Shown one piece after another: positions 1 through 8,542 of a DNA stretch of 55,517 nucleotides. Both the position numbers and the translations under genes were made by a program. Source of the DNA: an uncultured Isosphaeraceae bacterium. GTDB lineage: Bacteria; Planctomycetota; Planctomycetia; Isosphaerales; Isosphaeraceae. The notes under the pieces are model-generated. The model was not told where the DNA came from and ran no database searches. It worked only from the letters and a program-made list of their open reading frames with translations. Where the stretch lies: the NCBI GenBank assembly GCA_937858365.1, contig CALLYK010000088.1:1-55517 (forward strand), written 5' to 3'. How positions within the stretch are numbered: the stretch's first letter is position 1; every line of letters begins with the position of its first letter.

Positions 1-103
1 TGAGGACTTGTGGAAGAGGCTTACGCTCAGAGTGCGCGCGAAGGGGGCCGGCCCGGACGACCCATGCTCCTTCCGGCCGTCAACCTTCGACCGTCGTCCG
101 AGG
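1..103. other. window edge, no gene supported
   Basis: The first 103 bases lie downstream of the minus-strand gene that ends at 104. Open frames here are short, run into that gene antisense and show no recognisable protein. I see no clear terminator hairpin or tRNA. Confidence 0.5.
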
Positions 104-595
104 TCATTCGGCGAGACCGAACTCCTGTCGCCCGTACACGGCCGCTTCGAGAAAGTCCCCCAGCGGGCCGGACGTCATCCTCAAGGAGGCCGGCTGGGCC
201 TGTCCGCCGATCGGGTAGGCCAGAAAGAAGGACCTTCGCGAGCCGGCTGGTAGCACCCCGCCGACCGCTTTTTCCCGGCCCGATGGCCCCAAGGGCCAAG
301 CGATCGGTCCCGCGTGGGGCTTGCCGCCGTCGTCAAGAAGGACGAAGTTCGCGGGGTCGAACACGAAGGGCACGCGCCTGGCCTGGTTCCGGACGTCCAA
401 CGTGACCACGCAGAGGGTGCCCGTTCGCTCGTCGCTTTCGAGCTGAACGTCGAGCACGGTGAACACGAAATCGTCAAAGCGGGCGGCCTTGCCACGCTGA
501 ACCAGTCGCACCTGAGCGACCCGAAACGCGCAGCCAATGACGATCAGCAGGACGAACGACCCGAGGACCAACAAGATGGCCTTTCGTTTGCTCAT
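104..595 (-). CDS. DUF4352-like membrane-anchored or lipoprotein
   Basis: A 163-residue protein. The N-terminus MSKRKAILLVLGSFVLLIVIG is a basic patch followed by one hydrophobic stretch ending in V-I-G-C, which fits a lipobox, so it may be a lipoprotein or an N-terminally anchored envelope protein. The rest (FDDFVFTVLDVQLE, VVTLDVRNQ, FVLLDDGG) has the beta-rich pattern of DUF4352-type extracellular domains, which are of unknown function. The start is the ATG that overlaps the ispH stop in an ATGA arrangement, so translation is probably coupled to ispH. A longer open frame runs upstream through ispH but has no protein character there. The family call is by pattern only. Confidence 0.75.
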   Translation of the reverse strand: MSKRKAILLVLGSFVLLIVIGCAFRVAQVRLVQRGKAARFDDFVFTVLDVQLESDERTGTLCVVTLDVRNQARRVPFVFDPANFVLLDDGGKPHAGPIAWPLGPSGREKAVGGVLPAGSRRSFFLAYPIGGQAQPASLRMTSGPLGDFLEAAVYGRQEFGLAE

Positions 596-1455
596 GTCAT
601 CACCAATGAGGAAGGGGCTTCGATCGTCTCCAGCACGCACCGGACTTCGGCGATCGTCTCGGCGAGGGTGGACGTCCCGGCGGTGAGGCCGACCTCGTCG
701 ATGCCGTCGAACCAGGTTGGGTCGATCTCGGCGGCCGACTGCACGTGCCAGGCGGTGGCCCCAGCCTGACGGCAGCGCTCGACCAGGGCCTTGGTGTTGT
801 TCGAGTTGCGTCCGCCCACCACGACCACGGCATGGACACGTTCCAGGAGGCGCTCCAAGGCCCGTTGATGGTCCTTGGTGGGCTGGCAGATCGTGTCCAC
901 GAACGTGACCGTCGCTTCCGGGTTCGCGGCGCGGACCGCTTGGACGATCGCGTCGACCCGCGATTCGGCCGTCGTCGTCTGGCAGACCACGCCGATCTGC
1001 TCGACGCCGTAGTCGCGAACGTCGCCGGGCCGCTCGACGACCGCGTGACGCTCGAGGTCTTCGGTGATCCCGCGCACCTCGACATGGCCCGGCTTGCCCA
1101 CGACCACCACGAACGCCCCTTGGGCCTGAAGGCGCATCGCCGCCTTGTGCACACGTGTCACAAGTGGGCAAGTGGTGTCCACGAGCACTTTGCCGGCCTC
1201 TCGGAGTCGCGCCCGCTCGCGCTCGCTGATGCCGTGGGCCGTCACCACCACGACGGGCGTGTCGGGGACTTCCTCCCGCATCCGTTCGTCCGTCATCGAG
1301 AACCCGCGTGATTCGAGCTGATAGAGCACCTCGGCGTTGTGGACGAGTTCCCCGTGGATGGTCGCCTCCTCGGGGCGCTCCATCGCCTCCAACCGCCTGA
1401 GGGCGTCGCGCACCCCGAAGCACATTCCCAGGACCTCGGCCTCGATGACTCGCAT
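592..1455 (-). CDS. ispH: 4-hydroxy-3-methylbut-2-enyl diphosphate reductase
   Basis: IspH/LytB makes IPP and DMAPP from HMBPP in the last step of the MEP pathway, using a [4Fe-4S] cluster. At 287 residues it has the expected cluster cysteines: C12 in GMCFGVRDA, C96 in TTCPLV and C190 in DTIC. It also has the conserved HGE and AHG histidine motifs and the GRNSNNT substrate loop. I start at the ATG giving MRVIEAEVLG because AGGAG lies just upstream; an in-frame ATG 23 codons earlier adds sequence without family character. The stop overlaps the next gene (ATGA). The pathway supplies precursors for the squalene genes at 26.7-30 kb. Confidence 0.93.
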   Translation of the reverse strand: MRVIEAEVLGMCFGVRDALRRLEAMERPEEATIHGELVHNAEVLYQLESRGFSMTDERMREEVPDTPVVVVTAHGISERERARLREAGKVLVDTTCPLVTRVHKAAMRLQAQGAFVVVVGKPGHVEVRGITEDLERHAVVERPGDVRDYGVEQIGVVCQTTTAESRVDAIVQAVRAANPEATVTFVDTICQPTKDHQRALERLLERVHAVVVVGGRNSNNTKALVERCRQAGATAWHVQSAAEIDPTWFDGIDEVGLTAGTSTLAETIAEVRCVLETIEAPSSLVMT

Positions 1456-1510
1456 GGTCGCTTTCTCCTGTCCCAAGAGGAAGGCCGCGGGACCAACCGC
1501 GATCGTGATA

Positions 1511-1527
1511 ACTTTGTGCGACAAAGT
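1511..1527. promoter_or_regulatory. perfect 7-3-7 palindrome upstream of ispH
   Basis: ACTTTGT-GCG-ACAAAGT lies 56-72 bases upstream of the ispH ATG. On the minus strand it is followed at once by TATCAC, which could be a -10 element, but no good -35 is visible. It has the shape of a dimeric repressor operator; the regulator is unknown. Confidence 0.35.
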
Positions 1528-1570
1528 AAAAGCGCACGAAACGACGGGGATGACGGCGAGGGACCGACAG

Positions 1571-1972
1571 TCAAGCGGGGGACCAGCCTTCGGTCAGGTT
1601 GGGGAGGGGCCCGGCCTGTTCCTGGACCTGGACGGCGTCGGCGACGATCCCTTCGAGCACCGCGATGTATTCGAGGAACCGTTGGCGTCCGGCGACGGTT
1701 AACCGCACGAGGGTTTGGGGCCTGTTGCGGTGCGACCCTTTCCAGATTTCCACAAGTCCTGATTCTTGAAGGGTAGCGAGATGGCGGCTGAGGTTGCCGT
1801 CGGTGAGCGAGCAGAGGTCTTTGAGGTCGCCGAAGACGAGACCGCGGGGGTGTGTGGCCAGCGAGGTCATGATGCTGAGACGGGCCTTCTCGTGGATCAC
1901 CCGTTCGAGGCCGTCGTAGGCGTAACGGCCGTGGCCCGGGTCGCGCGTCGAATCAGTGTTCAAGGCGTCCAT
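1571..1972 (-). CDS. winged-helix transcriptional regulator
   Basis: A 133-residue cytoplasmic DNA-binding protein. The core RLSIMTSLATHP, FGDLKDLCSLTDGNLSRHLATL and GLVEIWKG is a winged helix of the MarR/ArsR-like type (the HTH_34 style of one-domain regulator). TDGNLSRHLATLQ is the recognition helix and RNRPQTLVRLT the wing. No sensor domain is present. The ATG (MDALNTDS) lies 20 bases inside the 3' end of the upstream membrane-protein gene, so the two are co-transcribed and probably translationally coupled. Such regulator/membrane-protein pairs are common; autoregulation of the promoter at 2603-2631 is an inference. Confidence 0.85.
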   Translation of the reverse strand: MDALNTDSTRDPGHGRYAYDGLERVIHEKARLSIMTSLATHPRGLVFGDLKDLCSLTDGNLSRHLATLQESGLVEIWKGSHRNRPQTLVRLTVAGRQRFLEYIAVLEGIVADAVQVQEQAGPLPNLTEGWSPA

Positions 1973-2576
1973 GTTCGCGCTCCAGGGTCCAGTAAAGGAT
2001 CGCGGCCCAAATCCACTGTCCGATGCCGAACGGTAAGGCCATCGCCCAAGGGGAGAGAGCGAGGGGCCCACGAGCGATCGACAGGCTGGCCACTCCGCAA
2101 ACGAGGTAAAAGCCGGCCGCCCAGGCTGTCGGTCTCGGCAAGAGCCGGCAGGACGAGAAGATCCCCAAGGCGAAGAGCACCTGCCAAAGGCCCGGTAGCA
2201 AGGCGACGCTCTCGGGACAGCACAAGGCGATGGTCGCCGTGAGCATCCCACCTGCCATCACGCAGGGCAAGAATTGCTCGACCGCCAGGCGCGTGAGGGA
2301 CGCGGCCATGGGGTCTGTCGTTCGCCGTGAGCGAAAGAGCATCTCCATGCCCGTACCAGCCGCCGCCAGGACGGCCGCGCCGATCCAGAGGGCGAGGTAC
2401 GTGGTCGTGTCGCTCATGGGTTCGGGCAGGAAGACGAGCTGAAGGGCCCCCGCGGCGAACGCGACCGACCCCGTCCCGGCCACCGTGACCGACCGATACC
2501 CGCGGAACGTCTCCGTCTGTGCCAGGCGGAGACGGATCTCGCTGATTTGGGCCATCGCTTCGTGAAGTTCCATCAT
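1953..2576 (-). CDS. membrane protein paired with winged-helix regulator
   Basis: A 207-residue integral membrane protein with an N-terminal amphipathic segment (MELHEAMAQISEIRLRLAQ) and about six hydrophobic stretches, for example AFAAGALQLVFLP, YLALWIGAAVLAAAG, TATIALCC, VLFALGIFSSC and WIWAAILYW. I recognise no catalytic motif. Two adjacent ATG codons follow GAGGGG; the second (2573) has the better spacing, the first is given here. It is the first gene of a two-gene operon with the regulator at 1571-1972. The role may be sensing or simply the regulated target; function is unknown. Confidence 0.78.
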   Translation of the reverse strand: MMELHEAMAQISEIRLRLAQTETFRGYRSVTVAGTGSVAFAAGALQLVFLPEPMSDTTTYLALWIGAAVLAAAGTGMEMLFRSRRTTDPMAASLTRLAVEQFLPCVMAGGMLTATIALCCPESVALLPGLWQVLFALGIFSSCRLLPRPTAWAAGFYLVCGVASLSIARGPLALSPWAMALPFGIGQWIWAAILYWTLEREHGRLEH

Positions 2577-2602
2577 CGCCCCTCGCGATTGCTTTGCAAG
2601 AG

Positions 2603-2631
2603 AAAGTAGTCGCGCTTCGAGACCTTGTCAA
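2603..2631 (-). promoter_or_regulatory. sigma70-type promoter for the membrane protein/regulator operon
   Basis: On the minus strand, TTGACA (2631-2626), a 17-base spacer and TACTTT (2608-2603) precede the ATG at 2576. The -35 lies within an odd palindrome CTTG-T-CAAG (2624-2632) that could be the operator of the downstream winged-helix protein. Confidence 0.65.
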
Positions 2632-2647
2632 GCAGTGTTGTGTGGGG

Positions 2648-4342
2648 TCAACGCGGGGTGAGTTTGGGCCAGGCGATCTCGACCCCCTGAGCCACGAGGG
2701 CCGCTTGGAACTCCTTCAAGCGATTGGGCGTGTTTCGAATGGCGCGGGGGCCTTCTTTCTTGGCCAGACAATGAGCGGCCAGCGCCCCGGCCGCCTCGCC
2801 GATGCCCCACTCGACCGGGTGCAGGCGATAGCAACCGTTGGTGATGTGGGTCACACCCAGGTTCTTGCAAGCGGGCAGCAAGTTCTCCACGCGAACGGGC
2901 ACGAGTGAGCCCAGGGGTATCTGGAAGGGTAGACTGGAGATGTCGATGTAGTTGTCGCCGCTGGAACTGGGGTGCAAGTCGATCCGATAACTGCCCACTC
3001 CCACGGAGTCGGCGAAGGGTTCGGCCTCCACGTCTTGCTTTCCCAGGAGGGCGCGGCGGGCGTCGGTGCCGACGTGCTGTTCGAGCACCGTGAATTCCGC
3101 CTGGATGCGTCGCGACTCGCGAATGTACGGGTGTTTGGCCAGGCCGTCGCTCGTGCCCACGAGGTCGGGACGCAACCGAAGGCCCTTCCAGCCGGTCTTG
3201 CCGTCAGCGCGCGGGTACTCGGTTTGGAGCCAGTAAAGGAGTGAGAGGCTGAGTTGCTTGGCCCGCGCAACGTGCTTCTCAGCCTCGTCCTGGGTGACGC
3301 CGATCAGGTTGCCGAGCCAGTAGTCGTTCTGGGGCCAGTTGACGAGGGTCGCCCCGCCGCGGAAGGCCCCTGATTGGAAGTTGCGGGGGTCGATGATCCG
3401 GCGATAGACCCAGAAACCCTGACCGGGGCCGGTGGGGTCCACGACCAGGGGCCGGGGTCCCAGCGACTTGGGCTCGCTCGCCGCGCCGAACATCGGGCCG
3501 GGCCAGGGGGGCGTGAGCTTCGGTACGTAATGACGCCAGAAATCGTACTCGGCGGGGCGGTCGATCGTGTGGTCTTCGCCTTCGATGTAATCCATTGCGA
3601 AACAACACGTGAAGGATTGTTGATTTTCAGGTTGGTCGGCCTCGGGGGCGTGTGGTTCGCGGGTCTTGCCGCGCGATTCGAAGCCGGTGACGAACTCGAC
3701 CTTGGCCAAGGGGAGCAGGTCGCCCAGTTCGGACGCGTCGAGGAAGTACGAGGCGCTCAGTTCGCGGCGGTCGCCTGACTTCAGGTCGTGGATGGTCACG
3801 GAGCGGACGCGGTCGCCGTCGACGTCTGCCGCGATGGGAACATGTTCCAAGAGAACAAGCAATTTTTGTGAAGAAACATAAGGCGCAAGCATTTGCGTAA
3901 GTACGGCCAAGGCGACGCGCGGTTCGTGGCATATTTTGGAGACGCCGCCGTTGCCCGGGTTGAGGTCGAGCTTGGCGTGGGCCTCGCTGGTGAGGGGATA
4001 GTGTCGGCGGTAGTAGTCGCGGATGCCGCGCCTGAGGGCGAAGTAGGAGGCGTTGGCGCCGAACTTCTCGATCCAGGGGTGTTCATCGGGCGGGACGGCC
4101 TGCTGAGTGAGTTGGCCGCCGATCCAGTCGGTGGGATCGGTCATGACGACGGTCCGACCGGCCCGCAAAGCGGCGAGGGCGGCGGCGCAGCCCCCGAGTC
4201 CGCCGCCAATGATGACCAAATCAGCGCGGACCTCGCGTCCGAGACGTGTCGAAGTGAGGGTGGAAGCCAGGACGCCATCGCGCGCGGCGAGGAGCGAGGC
4301 CAGTCCGTAAGAACAACCTTCAAGAAAGCGACGACGGTTCAT
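2648..4342 (-). CDS. Tat-exported FAD-dependent oxidoreductase
   Basis: A 564-residue protein of the FAD_oxidored family, often found in planctomycetes with secreted carbohydrate enzymes. The N-terminus MNRRRFLEGCSYGLASLLAA has a twin-arginine-type signal (RRRFLEG, then a hydrophobic stretch). It is followed at about residue 41 by the dinucleotide-binding fold LVIIGGGLGGCAAALAALRAG. The C-terminal part NLLPACKNLGVTHITNGCYRL with GIGEAAGALAA is typical of the family's FAD-binding end. The substrate is unknown. The ATG has AGGG upstream and lies back to back with the tRNA-Arg promoter. It is probably monocistronic. Confidence 0.85.
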   Translation of the reverse strand: MNRRRFLEGCSYGLASLLAARDGVLASTLTSTRLGREVRADLVIIGGGLGGCAAALAALRAGRTVVMTDPTDWIGGQLTQQAVPPDEHPWIEKFGANASYFALRRGIRDYYRRHYPLTSEAHAKLDLNPGNGGVSKICHEPRVALAVLTQMLAPYVSSQKLLVLLEHVPIAADVDGDRVRSVTIHDLKSGDRRELSASYFLDASELGDLLPLAKVEFVTGFESRGKTREPHAPEADQPENQQSFTCCFAMDYIEGEDHTIDRPAEYDFWRHYVPKLTPPWPGPMFGAASEPKSLGPRPLVVDPTGPGQGFWVYRRIIDPRNFQSGAFRGGATLVNWPQNDYWLGNLIGVTQDEAEKHVARAKQLSLSLLYWLQTEYPRADGKTGWKGLRLRPDLVGTSDGLAKHPYIRESRRIQAEFTVLEQHVGTDARRALLGKQDVEAEPFADSVGVGSYRIDLHPSSSGDNYIDISSLPFQIPLGSLVPVRVENLLPACKNLGVTHITNGCYRLHPVEWGIGEAAGALAAHCLAKKEGPRAIRNTPNRLKEFQAALVAQGVEIAWPKLTPR

Positions 4343-4372
4343 GCGTGGGCCCTGATGGAACGGTCCGGCGTC

Positions 4373-4403
4373 TTGACAGAGGAACCTGAATGGTCCCTAT
4401 AAT
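4373..4403 (+). promoter_or_regulatory. promoter of tRNA-Arg
   Basis: TTGACA at 4373-4378 and TATAAT at 4398-4403 are both perfect consensus hexamers, with a long 19-base spacer. The tRNA begins 11 bases after the -10 element. Confidence 0.75.
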
Positions 4404-4413
4404 GCGCCGTGAG

Positions 4414-4487
<74 letters not shown>

Positions 4488-4494
4488 GTGATGA

Positions 4495-4525
4495 AGGCCC
4501 GGTGACATCGCTTGTCATCGGGCCT
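4495..4525 (+). terminator. hairpin after tRNA-Arg
   Basis: AGGCCCGGTGACA (4495-4507) and TGTCATCGGGCCT (4513-4525) form a 13-pair stem with one wobble around a 5-base loop, seven bases after the tRNA. The T-run after it is weak (GTTCGTT). It may also end transcripts of the convergent DUF1680 gene. Confidence 0.6.
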
Positions 4526-4570
4526 GTTCGTTGGTCATCCTTGCGACGATTGGTCGGCGGGCGTCTTGGC

Positions 4571-6637
4571 TCAAGGCGTTTTCGGGACCACCCAGGTCTT
4601 CGCGTCCGGGCCTTCGCCGATTACTGGGAAGGCGCTGATCCGTAGTCGCGCCGCCCCCATCGGGACCAGTTCGATCATCTCTAGCGGTTGGTTGGATCGC
4701 ACCGGACCGTCCTGCAAGGGCGCGACCAGGGCGTACTGGTCGAACCGCCATTCGGGGACCTTCTTGCCACGCGCTCTCAGCACGATCGGCGCTTTGTTGA
4801 TCTCGAACGGTTGATCGTCCTTGGGCCACGGCTTCCTCTCGACCGTTAAGGACGAGGCTGGATCGTTCGCTTGGAAGAACAAACCGTAATTCCAAGGACC
4901 CTTGGGATGGAGCTCCCACGACGGCCAGCGGTCCGAGCCGCCGGATCGGACCTTTTCCTCGTCGATCCGAAGCGAATACGTCAAGGGCCCTCGGTCCACG
5001 GAGACGCTCCCCCGATTGTCTTTCCATGTTCGTAATGAGACGTTCATCGGCAGCGTCAATGAGACTTGGTCGTCGTTGGACCATGTTCGTTCGATCCGGA
5101 GATACCCGCGCGGCGATGGTCCCAGCAACTGCGATGTCCCATTGATCGACAACCCTGGGTCCGCGCACCAACCGGGCAGTCGGAGGTAGAGCGGGAAGGG
5201 CACTGGTCGCGCTGTCGTCAGCCTGAACCGGATTTCTTCCTCGAACGGGTAACGGGTGCTGACCTCGACCTGGACCTCGGCCCCTTCGGCGACTCGGGCC
5301 TTCACCCGAGATGGCGCGTACAACACCATCGCGAGACCCGCGTCGGGTGTGGCCATCCAGAGATGTTCACAAAAGTAGGGCCAACCGTGACCGAAGTTGT
5401 GTTGGCAGCAGCGGTGGTCGGCTGGGTCGTAGTGGAACATGGCGCCGCCGTTCTCGATGCCGGGGTGGTGGTCGCGACGGTCGGCCGTGGCCATGTTGGG
5501 GGCCGTCAGATACCGGATCGCCTTGAGGTCGGCGGTCGTCGCGGCGGGCAGGCTGTTGAAGGCCACGTCCTCACAACGGTCGGCCCAAGTCGTCTCCCCC
5601 GTGATCATCGTCAGCCTCTCGGCCGAGAGCATGAATTCGACCATGCCGCAGGTCTCGATCGCTTGACGCGGGTCGTTTTGCCCCGGCCGGCAGTTCTCGT
5701 CGCCGCCGAAGAGCCCTCCCGGCACTTGCCCATACTTTGATCGGAACTCCCGATAGTTCCGCTCGGCCGCCGCCAGGTGGCGCGGGTCACGCGACTGCGG
5801 CCAATACGTGACCGGCCCGCCAAAACCCTGGCACATGTTCACGTTGTGCCAGCTCGCGATGCCGTCCGTCCAGGGCGCCGTGTGATGGTGGACCTTCGCC
5901 GCCAGGTCGAGCAGCCATTCCTCGCCCGTGCGATTGTAGAGCCAGTACACACTCGCCAGGTTGTCCGCGGCGCGCTGCTGCTGCCAAAAAGGGGGCAGAA
6001 AGTCGGCCTCGGGCATCGACGCCTCGAAGCGGAAATACTTGCTCATAAAATCGAGAATTCGCCTATCGTTGGTATATTCAAAATACGATTGGAGACAGTT
6101 CAGCATCACCATGTTGGGCCAGAGGTCGTACTTTCCTTCGGTGCTGGCGACGGTCGCCTTGGCCCCTTGGCCGCGCGGGCCGAAGAAGCCGTCGGGACGT
6201 TGGCTGCGCAACGCCGCTTCGATCCATTCTCTCGCCTCGGCGATTTGGTCCGCGTTGTCGAGCAGATAGGCGCAGTCGCCGAAGCCTTTGAGCCAGTAGG
6301 GGACTTCTTCCCAGCCGTGTTCGCCTTGTCCTTCCGGGTTGAGCCAGGCGTTGTTCGGCTTGCGGAGGAAGCGGCTGATCTCTTTCAAATTGCCGTGGAA
6401 GCCGTTGGCCTGGAGTCGCAATTGGGCCAGGAGCCAACCCTCGGGACGCACGGCCCCGACGGGGAGCTTCACAAAAGGGGTCGGCGCCAAGGGGGGGCGA
6501 TTCACCGCGTAGAGCGTGGACTTGCCCGAAGTGTCGGGCCGCGGCACCGTCGTGACTTGGTCGTCGGCGAGGGCGGCCGAAGTCCACGAAATCCAGGCGA
6601 TTGGGCCGAGCCAAGCGAGGCCCCTTGTGATGCTCAT
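4571..6637 (-). CDS. secreted DUF1680 glycosidase (GH127/GH146-like)
   Basis: A 688-residue protein of the family that includes beta-L-arabinofuranosidase HypBA1, which hydrolyses arabinofuranosides with a zinc-held cysteine nucleophile. The start MSITRGLAWLGPIAWIS...ALADD gives a signal peptide; an in-frame ATG 50 codons earlier only adds Arg-rich sequence without protein character. The helical-barrel motifs are clear: LPVGAVRPEGWL, YWLKGF, and VYWLYNRTG. The likely catalytic and zinc residues are visible as ETCGMVEF near residue 327 and the Cys pair in HRCCQHNFGHG near 407, followed by the beta-sandwich region. Probably periplasmic plant-polysaccharide breakdown. The exact sugar cannot be read from sequence. 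Confidence 0.88.
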   Translation of the reverse strand: MSITRGLAWLGPIAWISWTSAALADDQVTTVPRPDTSGKSTLYAVNRPPLAPTPFVKLPVGAVRPEGWLLAQLRLQANGFHGNLKEISRFLRKPNNAWLNPEGQGEHGWEEVPYWLKGFGDCAYLLDNADQIAEAREWIEAALRSQRPDGFFGPRGQGAKATVASTEGKYDLWPNMVMLNCLQSYFEYTNDRRILDFMSKYFRFEASMPEADFLPPFWQQQRAADNLASVYWLYNRTGEEWLLDLAAKVHHHTAPWTDGIASWHNVNMCQGFGGPVTYWPQSRDPRHLAAAERNYREFRSKYGQVPGGLFGGDENCRPGQNDPRQAIETCGMVEFMLSAERLTMITGETTWADRCEDVAFNSLPAATTADLKAIRYLTAPNMATADRRDHHPGIENGGAMFHYDPADHRCCQHNFGHGWPYFCEHLWMATPDAGLAMVLYAPSRVKARVAEGAEVQVEVSTRYPFEEEIRFRLTTARPVPFPLYLRLPGWCADPGLSINGTSQLLGPSPRGYLRIERTWSNDDQVSLTLPMNVSLRTWKDNRGSVSVDRGPLTYSLRIDEEKVRSGGSDRWPSWELHPKGPWNYGLFFQANDPASSLTVERKPWPKDDQPFEINKAPIVLRARGKKVPEWRFDQYALVAPLQDGPVRSNQPLEMIELVPMGAARLRISAFPVIGEGPDAKTWVVPKTP

Positions 6638-6991
6638 CGTGTTGGTCCCATGCGTGGTGGGGTGTCGGGCCAACGGTGTCGCGTCTCGTCGGCGGGACGT
6701 CCCTCGTCCTTTGCGATAGCCCTTCCGCGTAGCTGAGTCAAGAAGGAGGCGACCGAGGTCGTCTTGATCGAAGTACGCGGGACCCAATGAAAGTGCTGCC
6801 GGCGCCGCCGGCCGGACTCGGCGTGCCGGCCGCGTCGCTCGCGGGCCTTCAGACCGCCCACTCGGAGCATGTCAGGTCGGACCCGGCCTCGTTGGAACAG
6901 TTGCGCAAGAGGAACCAGCAGTATCTTGAGCGGTTCGACGAGGCCGAGCGGGACGAGGAACTCCCCTGATGACGCGGGCCCTCGTCTCTCT
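6638..6991. other. intergenic stretch with one doubtful small ORF
   Basis: This 354-base gap lies between two minus-strand genes. Apart from the possible small ORF at 6787-6969 on the plus strand I see no RNA gene, terminator or clear promoter. Confidence 0.5.
6787..6969 (+). CDS. possible 60-residue hypothetical protein
   Basis: A short open frame starting with ATG. Its first half is Pro/Ala-rich, but the second half (SLEQLRKRNQQYLERFDEAER) reads like a charged helix with an acidic end, unlike the Arg/Ser/Pro-rich noise typical of shadow frames here. There is no convincing ribosome-binding site and it stands alone between minus-strand genes. It may not be real. Confidence 0.3.
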   Translation: MKVLPAPPAGLGVPAASLAGLQTAHSEHVRSDPASLEQLRKRNQQYLERFDEAERDEELP

Positions 6992-8542
6992 TCAGACTTG
7001 TCGGAAGGCGGCCAGGGCGTCGACCAGGCCGGAGCCGGTGGCCCCATCCGGGCCCGGTCCAGCGTTGATGGGTTCGAACTTGACTCCCCCGTGACCGTCG
7101 GGCACGGGGTTGGAGACCTCGTTCGCGTGGCCGGCCGTCACGTCGCGCGCCGTGCGCTTGAGCACGGCCTTCAGGTCGGCCGGCGAGATGTTCGGGGCTT
7201 TCTGTCTCAAGAGCGCGCAAACCCCCGCCAACTGAGGCGCCGCGGCCGACGTGCCGCTGATGACCGCCCAGCCGTCGTCTTTCGCGGTGCCGTCCTTGAA
7301 TTCAGCGTCGGTCGCGCAATCGGAGTCGATCGAGCAGCCGGCCGGCAGAGGCAACATCAGATAGGCCCCCTTCGTGGCCATGAGCCCGACCAGGCCCGTG
7401 AGGTCGGGCACGATGCGCGATGGGTAGATCCGGCTCTCGAAGGCGCTGCCGTAGTCGGACGCCTCCATGGAGCCGTCTCTGTCCACGTAGGTCCCTCCGG
7501 CCGAGATCACGTTGGGGTGCATTCCTGGGAAGGCGATGTGCCCGTTGCCGGCCGAGAAGATGACGACGATCTTGGCGGCGACGGCCGCGGCGATCTCCGC
7601 CTCCAACGGTTTCAAGTTGTCGGGCAGGGTCGTGATGGGCAGGCCGTCGCTCCCTCTCAGGTCGAACCCAAGGCTAACCGAGATGATGTCGGGAGACTGG
7701 CGGACCGCCTCCTTAAACGCGGCGGTCAGGTTCAGACCGGCCTTCACGCCGATGAACGTCACGTCGGGGGCGATCGCCAGGATGTTGGCCGCCTCCGCGC
7801 TGCCGTGGCCCTCCTCGTCTTGGTCCAGGTCGGTCGCGTCGGGCGCCAAGAGGCGCGACATGTTGTAGCCCATCTGGACATAATACGGATGATTGATGTG
7901 AAAACCGCTGTCCACCATCGCGACCTTCACCCCTTTGCCCGTGAACCCGAGCCGATGGACCATGCTTGCGCGCGTGAGCATGGCAATGTCGCCGGGCGCG
8001 CGCAGGTGGTGGTACTTCACCGTCGGCGGCAGGGCGAACTCGTCGAAGTACAAGTACGGACGTTGAATCGATGCGCGTAGCACCAAGCCTTCCAGCTCGG
8101 GGTCAACCTTCCAGGGGGCGTCGTCCTTCGGGGCGTGGAAGGTCGTGGCCGAGGGCGTGGCCAGCGACGTGAATTTCTTCCCGGTCAGCTCCATGTCGAG
8201 CGGCGGCTTGAAGCCCTCCAGCGCGGGTTTCCTGAGCGTTCTGGCCTCCAGCTTGGTGCCGAAGACTTTCTCGTAGTTTTCAGGACTGGTTTCCGCCGAG
8301 ATCGAGAACTTGGAAATGGCCACGATCCGAAAGCCCAGCCGGCTCAGCGAGGCGACCGTCTTGTCGATCCGCGCGGGGTCCACGCGAAAGCGATCGATGT
8401 TCGAGGCCCTGGGTCGAAGATCGGACGTGAAGTAGGGCAAGACGGGTCCTTCCGCTTCGGGCGCGATCGCGATCTCCAAACCCAGCACGCGATCGCTCGC
8501 CTTCACGGTACGCTTAGGCGGACCGGTGGACTTCTTCGCCAT
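6992..8542 (-). CDS. S8 subtilisin-like serine peptidase, apparently cytoplasmic
   Basis: A 516-residue subtilase. The catalytic residues fit D211 (VAMVDSGFH), H246 (DEEGHGSAEAA), the oxyanion-hole Asn N333 (FSAGNG) and S432 (ISGTSAAAPQLAG). Residues about 15-175 form a prodomain-like region containing SLSRLGFRIVAISKFSISA and NYEKVFGTKLEA, a pattern reminiscent of prodomains of S8/S53 peptidases. The N-terminus MAKKSTGPPKRTVK has no signal peptide, unusual for a prodomain-bearing subtilase. A second protein resembling only this prodomain is encoded on the same strand at 11609-11947. The physiological substrate is unknown. Confidence 0.92.
   Translation of the reverse strand: MAKKSTGPPKRTVKASDRVLGLEIAIAPEAEGPVLPYFTSDLRPRASNIDRFRVDPARIDKTVASLSRLGFRIVAISKFSISAETSPENYEKVFGTKLEARTLRKPALEGFKPPLDMELTGKKFTSLATPSATTFHAPKDDAPWKVDPELEGLVLRASIQRPYLYFDEFALPPTVKYHHLRAPGDIAMLTRASMVHRLGFTGKGVKVAMVDSGFHINHPYYVQMGYNMSRLLAPDATDLDQDEEGHGSAEAANILAIAPDVTFIGVKAGLNLTAAFKEAVRQSPDIISVSLGFDLRGSDGLPITTLPDNLKPLEAEIAAAVAAKIVVIFSAGNGHIAFPGMHPNVISAGGTYVDRDGSMEASDYGSAFESRIYPSRIVPDLTGLVGLMATKGAYLMLPLPAGCSIDSDCATDAEFKDGTAKDDGWAVISGTSAAAPQLAGVCALLRQKAPNISPADLKAVLKRTARDVTAGHANEVSNPVPDGHGGVKFEPINAGPGPDGATGSGLVDALAAFRQV

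Noticed and set aside
1456-1524. A 23-codon N-terminal extension of IspH
   Set aside because: The inner ATG has a good ribosome-binding site and IspH proteins begin close to it.
104-1537. A minus-strand frame joining the ispH region and the DUF4352-like gene into one long protein
   Set aside because: Its first two thirds are in the wrong frame for IspH and look like Arg/Gly noise; only the last 163 codons are protein-like.
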